Assembly (NCBI GenBank): GCA_964416365.1
Contig: CAYQDO010000028.1
Span: 1 to 11,398, forward strand
Source of the DNA: DUUS01 sp964416365
GTDB taxonomy: Bacteria > Bacillota_I > Bacilli_A > RF39 > UBA660
DNA: 11,398 nt
Reading direction: 5' to 3'
The stretch's first letter is position 1; each line of letters opens with the position of its first letter. The notes beneath the pieces are model-generated. The model made no database searches. It was not told where the DNA came from and worked only from the letters and a program-made list of their open reading frames with translations. Both the position numbers and the translations under genes were made by a program. This document shows positions 5,658 to 11,398 of the stretch, piece after piece.

Positions 5658-7675
5658 TAATTACAGGAACAGCATTTTATACTCTTGCCCTTTTCTATTA
5701 AGATGTTTCCACAATCTGGACATCTTCCACCTACTGGTTTATCCCATAAAGCGAAGTCGCAACTTGGATAATTATTGCAACCGTAAAATATTTTTCCCCT
5801 ACGGCTGTGTTTTTCAATCACAGAATTTTCGCACTTCGGACATTTACATATTTCTACAGGATCTTTCGATTCTTTTTTTATGTATCGACATTTTGGATAA
5901 TTACTACATGCAGTAAACTTTCCAAATTTACCATTACGAATTACCAAATCACTTTGACATTCCGGACATTTCTCACCAGTTAACTCTGGTGTTTTCTTTT
6001 CCATTTCATCAAAGGCTTTTTTAACTAAAGGTTCGAAATCTTCATAAAAAGTTTTTAATACTTCAATATTATCAATTTTATCTTCAGCAATTTCATCCAA
6101 TTCTGTTTCCATGTTTGCAGTATAAGAAACATTAATAATATTTGCAAAAAATTCTTGAAGTTTATCCGTAGTCTCAATTCCTATTTCTGTAGGTTGAAAT
6201 CTTTTTTCAATTATTTTTACATAATCACGCTCTTTAATTGTTTCGGTAATTCTAGCATAAGTACTTGGTCTACCAATTCCTAAAGTTTCTAATTCCTTAA
6301 TTAATGTAGCTTCAGTAAATCTTGCTGGTGGTTTAGTAAAATGCTGACTAGGTACTATTTCATTTGCAATAATTACTTTTGTTTTATAATTGCTAAAATC
6401 TGGTAATATCACATCTTCATTGTCAAAATATTCTCCATAAGCTTCTAAATATCCTTTAAAAGTTATTATACTTCCCGTACTTTTAAAAGTATAACCATTA
6501 TTTTCTAAAATAATAGTTGTTGCTAGCGTCTTTGCATCCGCCATTAGTGATGCTAAAGCGCGATAATAAACCAGGCGATACAATTTATATTCATCATTTG
6601 TTAGATATTCTTTAATTGATTCTGGAGTTCTTTCAATCGATGTCGGACGAATTGCTTCGTGGGCATCTTGAACATTGGTATTGCTCTTTTTATTATTTTT
6701 GACAGCACCAATATATTCTGCACCATATTTCTTTTTTATATAACCAAATGCTTCTTTAACAAAAGTTTCAGATAATCTGGTTGAATCAGTACGCATATAA
6801 GTTATTAAACCGACAGTTTCTGACCCAAGATCTATACTTTCATATAATTTTTGCGCTATTTTCATTGTTTTACTTGATGAAAAGTTAAGTCTATTAGCTG
6901 CAGTTTGTTGTAAGGTTGAAGTTATAAAAGGCATGATACCTTTTTTGGTCTTTTCCTTTTGAGTTACTGAATCAATATTAAATGATTTAGAAAGTTTACC
7001 TAAAATTTCATTAGCTTCTGCTTCCCCGGTTATTTTAACCTTTTTACCATGATATTTTTCTAGTTCACTATCAAAATCTTTAAATTTAGCAGTAATTAAC
7101 CAATATTCTTCTGAGTTAAATGCTTCAATATCTCTTTCTCTATCAACGATTAATTTTAAAGCAACACTTTGCACCCTTCCGGCTGATTTGCCACCTGTTT
7201 TAGATTGCATTAGTTTTGATAATCTAAAACCAATGATTCGGTCTAACATTCTTCGTGTTTCTTGACTTTTCACTAGGTTATAATCAATCTTTGTAGGGTT
7301 ATCAAAGGCTTTTAAAACTGCTTCTTTTGTAATTTCATTAAAAATTACTCGTTCGTATTTGTTTTCTGGAACATCTAAAGTATCTAATAAATGCCAGCTG
7401 ATAGCCTCACCTTCACGATCGGGATCGGTAGCTAAATAAACATAATCAGAATTTAAAACAACTTTTTTTAGTTCTTTTACAACATTACTTTTACCTTTAA
7501 CGGTTGTATAGTTTGGTTTGAAATCATTTTCAATATCAATACCTAATCCATATTTACCACTGGTTGCTAAATCTCTAATATGGCCTTTGCTGGAAACAAC
7601 TTTGAATGTATTTCCTAGATATTTTTCAATTGTTTTAGTTTTACTTGGCGATTCTACTATTACTAGTTTTGTCAT
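5645..7675 (-). CDS. topA: DNA topoisomerase I (type IA)
   Basis: TopA relaxes negative supercoils by cutting one strand through a 5'-phosphotyrosine, opposing gyrase and limiting R-loops behind RNA polymerase. The 676-residue protein is full length for Bacillota. The N-terminal TOPRIM domain has VIVESPSK (5-12, E8) and DPDREGE (84-90) for Mg2+ binding. The catalytic tyrosine is Y293 in ITYMRTDSTR (291-300), and SAGRVQSVAL (164-173) is another family signature. Three C-terminal zinc ribbons follow: C570/C573/C590/C596, C612/C615/C633/C639 and a shorter C652/C655/C668/C671. The ATG is preceded by AGGAGG at 5 nt spacing, and the site lies within the 9-nt gap after the upstream stop, so topA is the last gene of the rbgA-rnhB-ltaS-like-topA operon. 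Co-expression with RNase HII is sensible, as both counter RNA:DNA hybrids. No irregularity seen. Confidence 0.97.
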   Translation of the reverse strand: MTKLVIVESPSKTKTIEKYLGNTFKVVSSKGHIRDLATSGKYGLGIDIENDFKPNYTTVKGKSNVVKELKKVVLNSDYVYLATDPDREGEAISWHLLDTLDVPENKYERVIFNEITKEAVLKAFDNPTKIDYNLVKSQETRRMLDRIIGFRLSKLMQSKTGGKSAGRVQSVALKLIVDRERDIEAFNSEEYWLITAKFKDFDSELEKYHGKKVKITGEAEANEILGKLSKSFNIDSVTQKEKTKKGIMPFITSTLQQTAANRLNFSSSKTMKIAQKLYESIDLGSETVGLITYMRTDSTRLSETFVKEAFGYIKKKYGAEYIGAVKNNKKSNTNVQDAHEAIRPTSIERTPESIKEYLTNDEYKLYRLVYYRALASLMADAKTLATTIILENNGYTFKSTGSIITFKGYLEAYGEYFDNEDVILPDFSNYKTKVIIANEIVPSQHFTKPPARFTEATLIKELETLGIGRPSTYARITETIKERDYVKIIEKRFQPTEIGIETTDKLQEFFANIINVSYTANMETELDEIAEDKIDNIEVLKTFYEDFEPLVKKAFDEMEKKTPELTGEKCPECQSDLVIRNGKFGKFTACSNYPKCRYIKKESKDPVEICKCPKCENSVIEKHSRRGKIFYGCNNYPSCDFALWDKPVGGRCPDCGNILIEKGKSIKCCSCNYIQK

Positions 7676-7684
7676 TTTTCCCTC

Positions 7685-9727
7685 CTATTCATTATTAATG
7701 TTACTATTATATTTTTCTAGTCCTTTCTCTAAATAAGCAAAATAATTATTTTTTATAGCTAAGGTACTCATATTTTGCACTAAATTGATTCCATTATTTA
7801 TATTAATCAATTCTTCTTCACTATATGTCAAATTTTCGTCTGTAGGTATAAATTTACTTTTAGTTGACTGATAAAAACCTAATTTATCTTGCCATGATCC
7901 GTCAGCGAAAACTACTCGGTCTTCATAACTACTGAATATATCATTACCAAAATATAAACGGGGATCATAATCCATATTAAACATATTAAGGATAGTTGGT
8001 AAAATATCAACAACCGAAGTATACTTATCTATTACTCTTGGTTCTTGAGTAGAATTATAAATGATTAATGGTGTTCTTTCAACCTCCAAATTAACTAAAA
8101 CATCATAATCTAAATATTTATTGATATCATTTTTGGATAAACCATAAGGATAATGATCTCCAAATAATACTATTACGGTATCATCTAATTTATTAGATTC
8201 AGTTAATTTATCTAATAATAAACCAACAGCTAAATCCAGTTCAATTAATTTTGATAAATATCTTTTTACTTCCTTGCTGTAATTATAATCTTTTAATTTA
8301 TCTAAATGCATATCACCATAAGTACTAGATACACTATAAGGTTGATGAGTTGTTACTGTAGACAAATAAACCATAAATTTATCTTCATTAAGAAAATATG
8401 GGGATGCTTTTTCAATAAAATCCACATCACTTGGCCATTCTTGATATAAAGCACTCCACTTCATACCTAAGTCGCTAACATTACGATACGCCATGCTTCC
8501 CATGTTTTGATGAATTAATCTTCGATAATAATAAGCTTCTGAATAATCATGATAACTGCTTGTGGTATAACCTATTTTGTTAAATTGATTAAATACGGAT
8601 TGAAAGTATGTATTTTTGCGATAAGTATTGGCTGTGCATGTTTTATTGATGGTATATAAAGAGGTCATACTAGCCATTTCATTATTACCAGTAGCACAGC
8701 TGTTACGTGGTGAGTAATTATTTTTAAAAGACATTCCTTCGGAATATAGTTTATATATATTAGGAAATAAATCAGGATTAATAGCCATTTCTCCAATAGA
8801 TTCCATTAAAATAACTATTAAATTCTTGCCTTCAAAAATTCCAGTATATTCATTTTTAGGAGTAATTTTCCTATTAATAAAATAATTATTCAGTTTGTTA
8901 TAGGTCGAACTAGTTTCATTTTCAATTAATGTTTTCCAAGCATCATCATTAATAAATCTACTTAAATCTGTAACAGGTATTTCATGATCATCATAAGTAA
9001 GCTCATATTCATACTCATCAATAGCATCAATATCAAAAATTACATTAACACTATCTGTTAAGCCAAAAGTAAGAACTCCAAATTGACTGACAGATAGGTT
9101 CGAATTTTCTGGATTAATAAATAAACTTTCATTACTAACAGATTGAAGTTTATTTTGCATAAAGTCTAATTTTAAAGTTCCATAATATACCGGGCACAAT
9201 AAGATAACAATAAGTAAGGTCACTAAATATTTATATACCTTGCTTATTCTTGTTTCAGGTATAAATTTAAAAATTCTGGTTTTATTTATCTTTCTTTTTA
9301 ATAACTTATTATCTACTACCCAGTAATATAAACATAAAAGCATAAATAATAAAATAAGTAAATAAGTTGCTGGTTTTGAAGCAGCAAGATATTCTTTAAT
9401 ATAATCTAGAACTTTTGTACCCTGTTCTGTATTACCTACTCCCATGAAAAAGCCCATGTAAAAATATAAATTGACTTGAACCCAGCTATATATTACTAAA
9501 GCCAAACCTATACTAGTAGCAATAATATTTCTTAAAAAAGTTTTTTTAAAACTAACTATTATACTTATTATTATCGAAAATATTAATGAACTTAAAGCTA
9601 TTCTTAGACTGGCCCAAGTAAAAAACCTGCTATTAAGATTTAACATAATAACTAGTTCAATTAAATAAATAAAAACAAAAAAGATTAAAGTATTTTTAAA
9701 TAGTCGTTTTCCTAATGTGGTTTTCAT
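7685..9727 (-). CDS. LtaS-type membrane sulfatase-fold enzyme (lipoteichoic acid synthase / phosphoglycerol transferase family)
   Basis: This 680-residue polytopic enzyme of the alkaline-phosphatase superfamily most likely transfers glycerol-phosphate from phosphatidylglycerol to a lipoteichoic acid or related glycolipid outside the cell. About five membrane helices occupy residues 10-185, then a linker, then the extracellular sulfatase-type domain from about 300. The LtaS metal and catalytic residues are in order: E309 in VILMES, T346 in CATGNNEM as nucleophile, H461 in TTHQPY, and D524/H525 in FGDHYPY. A tail of about 70 residues (610-680) follows the catalytic core. A GTG at 9736 is in frame, but it is part of the ribosome site AAGGTGAT (9739-9732), so the ATG at 9727 is used. 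The gene overlaps the end of rnhB by 32 nt and ends 9 nt before topA. Exact substrate (LTA synthase, primase or another glycopolymer) is not decided by sequence. Confidence 0.88.
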   Translation of the reverse strand: MKTTLGKRLFKNTLIFFVFIYLIELVIMLNLNSRFFTWASLRIALSSLIFSIIISIIVSFKKTFLRNIIATSIGLALVIYSWVQVNLYFYMGFFMGVGNTEQGTKVLDYIKEYLAASKPATYLLILLFMLLCLYYWVVDNKLLKRKINKTRIFKFIPETRISKVYKYLVTLLIVILLCPVYYGTLKLDFMQNKLQSVSNESLFINPENSNLSVSQFGVLTFGLTDSVNVIFDIDAIDEYEYELTYDDHEIPVTDLSRFINDDAWKTLIENETSSTYNKLNNYFINRKITPKNEYTGIFEGKNLIVILMESIGEMAINPDLFPNIYKLYSEGMSFKNNYSPRNSCATGNNEMASMTSLYTINKTCTANTYRKNTYFQSVFNQFNKIGYTTSSYHDYSEAYYYRRLIHQNMGSMAYRNVSDLGMKWSALYQEWPSDVDFIEKASPYFLNEDKFMVYLSTVTTHQPYSVSSTYGDMHLDKLKDYNYSKEVKRYLSKLIELDLAVGLLLDKLTESNKLDDTVIVLFGDHYPYGLSKNDINKYLDYDVLVNLEVERTPLIIYNSTQEPRVIDKYTSVVDILPTILNMFNMDYDPRLYFGNDIFSSYEDRVVFADGSWQDKLGFYQSTKSKFIPTDENLTYSEEELININNGINLVQNMSTLAIKNNYFAYLEKGLEKYNSNINNE

Positions 9728-10334
9728 ACTTATCACCTTCGTTTATTAAATCACTTATCGGCTTAAAAGTAAATCTATAATTGTCAAGTAAGCCGTATTT
9801 TTTTATATTTTCGACATGCTTTTTGGTTGGATAACCTTTATGGTGATCAAACCCATATTCAGGAAACATCTCGTGTAATTTATACATCAATCTGTCCCTC
9901 GTAACTTTAGCGATTACTGATGCTGCTGCTATACTAAGACTCTTAGCATCTCCCTTAATAATACTAGTTGACGGCATATCTAAATCAAGTTTAACGGCAT
10001 CGATTAAAACATGTTCCGGTTTAGTTTTTAAACTATCTATAGCAGCTTTCATAGCTAATTTAGTAGCTTGATAAATATTAACTTCATCAATTTGCTTATT
10101 GTCTACTATTCCTATGCCGATAGATATCGCATCTTTTTTGATTATCTCAAACAATTCATTCCTTTTTTTCTCACTTAATTGTTTAGAATCTTTAAGACCT
10201 TTTATTTCATAATTTACTGGTAAAATTACCGCAGAGGCTACGACTGGTCCAATAAGTGGACCTCTTCCTACCTCATCTACTCCGGCAATTAATGTAATAT
10301 TTTCTTTATATAATTCTGTTTCATATTCCAGCAT
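9696..10334 (-). CDS. rnhB: Ribonuclease HII
   Basis: RNase HII cleaves RNA in RNA:DNA hybrids and starts removal of single ribonucleotides misplaced in DNA. The protein is 212 residues, typical for a compact RnhB. The active-site acids are visible: D20 and E21 in AGVDEVGRGPLIGPVV (17-32), D112 in LIDA and D129 in KGDAKS, followed by the signature SIAAASVIAKVTRDR (134-148) and the DHHKGYPTKKH segment (163-173). The GRG motif that recognises the ribonucleotide junction is present at 23-25. The ATG follows the rbgA TAA with no gap (TAAATG), and a GAGGG ribosome site lies within the end of rbgA, so translation is coupled. Its 3' end overlaps the next gene by 32 nt in another frame. The rbgA-rnhB pair is conserved across Bacillota. 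Confidence 0.96.
   Translation of the reverse strand: MLEYETELYKENITLIAGVDEVGRGPLIGPVVASAVILPVNYEIKGLKDSKQLSEKKRNELFEIIKKDAISIGIGIVDNKQIDEVNIYQATKLAMKAAIDSLKTKPEHVLIDAVKLDLDMPSTSIIKGDAKSLSIAAASVIAKVTRDRLMYKLHEMFPEYGFDHHKGYPTKKHVENIKKYGLLDNYRFTFKPISDLINEGDKYENHIRKTTI
9732..9739 (-). promoter_or_regulatory. Ribosome binding site of the LtaS-type gene that decides the start
   Basis: AAGGTGAT within the rnhB coding region contains the in-frame GTG at 9736-9734. Because that GTG is itself the ribosome site, initiation belongs at ATG 9727, 6 nt after AAGGTG. Confidence 0.6.
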
Positions 10335-11198
10335 TTAAATCCCTCGATCAAAAGTTATTCCTTTGACATATTCGTTTTTAATATCATTAATAACTATATT
10401 ACTAATTTTATCATAATCTATCTCTTTATTTTTTAAAAAAGCGCCTAATTTTTGGGCTAAAATTTGATAAGAGTCCTCTATATTTTCTTGATCAAACTTA
10501 TTAAGATTATATCTTTCCTTTAAAATGTTAGGATAATAATCACTAAGCATTTTCAAAATATAATATGCGACATCCTCTATTGGGAGCACTTCCTGTTTGA
10601 TGGCTGTCATTGCTGCTAAATTAAGAGCCACATCTTGATTACTGATTTTAGGCCATAATATCCCGGGAGTATCTAATACCAAAACATTATATTTGGTTTT
10701 AAGCCAAGTGCTTGATTTAGTTACGCCAGGCATATTGCCTACGTTAGCCACTTTTTTACTCGCCAGCTTATTGATTAAAGTACTTTTTCCTACGTTAGGT
10801 ATACCAATAACTAGTGATTTAATTTCTTTTGATTTTAGTCCTTTTAAGGCTCTTCTTTCATTAATTTCCTTACATAGTTTTTCTGTTAAATCCATAACTT
10901 TTTTATAATCGTTGTTATTATTTAAATCTAAGAGTAATACATTATAACCCTTATCTTCATAATATTTCAACCATTTATTAGTTATTTCAGAATCACATAG
11001 ATCTTTTTTGGTCATAATCAAAATTTTCATCTTATTCTTAATTAGATTATCTATATCAACTATCTTTGAAGAATATGGAATTCTAGCATCAATCAATTCA
11101 TAGACGATATCAATTATAGGCAGTAATTTTGCAATTTCAGTTTTGGTCTTTTTCATATGACCAGGATACCAATTAATATTAGTTTTATTTTCGTTCAT
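10335..11198 (-). CDS. rbgA: Ribosome biogenesis GTPase A (RbgA/YlqF)
   Basis: RbgA is a circularly permuted GTPase needed for late assembly of the 50S ribosomal subunit. The 287-residue protein opens with the family INWYPGHMKK (8-17) and IDARIPYSS (36-44). The G motifs are in permuted order: G4 as TKKD (63-66), G1 as GIPNVGKST (132-140), G2 threonine at T160 and G3 as DTPG (176-179) followed by ILWPK. The family ANTAR-like C-terminal helical domain covers about 190-270. G4 has threonine in place of the usual asparagine. A TTG 33 nt upstream (11231) is in frame, but it overlaps the promoter -10 hexamer and cannot be in the transcript; ATG 11198 has a strong AAGGAG at 7 nt spacing. It is the first gene of the rbgA-rnhB-ltaS-like-topA operon. 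Confidence 0.95.
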   Translation of the reverse strand: MNENKTNINWYPGHMKKTKTEIAKLLPIIDIVYELIDARIPYSSKIVDIDNLIKNKMKILIMTKKDLCDSEITNKWLKYYEDKGYNVLLLDLNNNNDYKKVMDLTEKLCKEINERRALKGLKSKEIKSLVIGIPNVGKSTLINKLASKKVANVGNMPGVTKSSTWLKTKYNVLVLDTPGILWPKISNQDVALNLAAMTAIKQEVLPIEDVAYYILKMLSDYYPNILKERYNLNKFDQENIEDSYQILAQKLGAFLKNKEIDYDKISNIVINDIKNEYVKGITFDRGI

Positions 11199-11205
11199 AA
11201 AATCA

Positions 11206-11211
11206 CTCCTT
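11206..11211 (-). promoter_or_regulatory. Ribosome binding site of rbgA that decides the start
   Basis: AAGGAG on the minus strand, 7 nt before ATG 11198. It supports this ATG over the in-frame TTG at 11231. Confidence 0.75.
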
Positions 11212-11230
11212 AAAGATTTAAATCTATACA

Positions 11231-11259
11231 ATTATAGCATAAAAAAAGCATATTTTAAA
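11231..11259 (-). promoter_or_regulatory. Promoter of the rbgA-rnhB-ltaS-like-topA operon
   Basis: Minus-strand TTTAAA (11259-11254, 4 of 6 matches to TTGACA), 17 bp, then TATAAT (11236-11231) preceded by TGC. The -35 lies in the loop of the upstream terminator and the spacer covers its T-tract. The start would be near 11224, about 26 nt before the rbgA ATG. Confidence 0.65.
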
Positions 11260-11271
11260 CTTATATGCTTT
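11241..11271 (-). terminator. Intrinsic terminator of the upstream minus-strand gene
   Basis: Minus-strand AAAGCATAT (11271-11263), 9-nt loop, ATATGCTTT (11253-11245) is a perfect 9-bp stem running into seven T (11247-11241). It separates the upstream gene from rbgA. Confidence 0.8.
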
Positions 11272-11351
11272 AATTTAAATATGTTTTATGGTATGGGATA
11301 AACTGTTATCAAACTTTTATCATTACCTTTTCCGGTCACAGGGCAAATGTT

Positions 11352-11396
11352 TTAGATTTCTATTACCATTCCATCATATGCGATATGATAACCATT
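11352..11396 (-). CDS. 3' end of an unidentified minus-strand gene (last 14 codons)
   Basis: The only sensible open frame entering from the right edge on this strand reads NGYHIAYDGMVIEI and then TAA (11354-11352). It is too short to identify. A minus-strand terminator follows at 11241-11271, which supports a gene ending here. The same frame stays open for 21 more codons after the TAA, to a second TAA at 11288-11286, only 15 nt before the terminator stem, so the true end could be the second stop. A plus-strand frame (from ATG 11288) is also open to the edge, but it lacks a ribosome site. The call is tentative. Confidence 0.35.
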   Translation of the reverse strand, partial: NGYHIAYDGMVIEI

Positions 11397-11398
11397 TT

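Noticed and set aside
11199..11231. An upstream TTG start (11231) that would lengthen RbgA by 11 residues
   Set aside because: The TTG shares its first base with the TATAAT -10 hexamer and lies before the expected transcription start, while the ATG at 11198 has a strong AAGGAG site and the conserved N-terminus starts after it.
11373..11389. A 7-bp inverted repeat ATCATAT-GCG-ATATGAT near the right edge
   Set aside because: It lies inside the probable 3' coding end of the upstream gene, is AT-rich, and has no T-tract or promoter beside it, so an operator or terminator role is not supported.
11288..11398. A plus-strand frame open from ATG 11288 to the right edge (37 codons)
   Set aside because: It has no ribosome site or convincing promoter. 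The terminator and the frame reading NGYHIAYDGMVIEI support a minus-strand gene instead.
1..11398. Use of TGA as tryptophan, as in many Mollicutes
   Set aside because: All genes are complete without in-frame TGA and tryptophan is encoded by TGG. Stops are TAA or TAG only, which may just reflect base composition.

Overview
The window is a stretch of very AT-rich, densely packed bacterial chromosome. Nearly all genes lie on the minus strand. RpoD, DnaG, RbgA, RNase HII and TopA all resemble Bacillota proteins. Sigma 1.1 and an LtaS-type enzyme, strong AGGAGG-like ribosome sites, TATAAT promoters with a TG extension, and stop codons that are only TAA or TAG point to a low-GC Bacilli or Mollicutes-adjacent lineage (for example RF39 or Erysipelotrichia-like). 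That placement is inference. Tryptophan is encoded by TGG throughout and no gene contains in-frame TGA, so the standard bacterial code fits.

Read in the direction of transcription (right to left), the right edge holds the tail of an unidentified minus-strand gene and its terminator (11241-11271). Next comes a four-gene operon: rbgA (50S ribosome assembly GTPase), rnhB (RNase HII), an LtaS-type membrane phosphoglycerol transferase, and topA (DNA topoisomerase I). Junctions are overlapping or nearly so, and a terminator closes the operon at the topA stop codon. The rbgA-rnhB-...-topA order is a familiar Bacillota core arrangement. The LtaS-type gene inside it is the unusual element.

The middle of the window is accessory in character. 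A small plus-strand ribbon-helix-helix regulator (5436-5630) is divergent from a single-pass membrane protein of unknown function (4649-5248). Both have recognisable extended -10 promoters, and a perfect 10-bp palindrome sits at the predicted start of the regulator transcript. Next is a translationally coupled pair, a divergent RnfC-like 2x[4Fe-4S] protein and an RnfD-like membrane protein. RnfG, E, A and B are absent here and the RnfC nucleotide/flavin-binding glycine loop is missing. This could be a cut-down or repurposed redox module.

The left end carries the macromolecular synthesis pair dnaG-rpoD (primase and the main sigma factor), separated by 2 bp. rpoD runs off the window edge after 243 codons.

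Two layout themes recur. Terminator hairpins are built from the last codons and stop codons of genes (2556, 4649, 5645). Promoters are fused onto the T-tract of the preceding terminator (4611-4639 and 11231-11259). No stretch over 300 bases lacks a gene. I saw no tRNA, rRNA, CRISPR array, insertion sequence or riboswitch of a class I can recognise.
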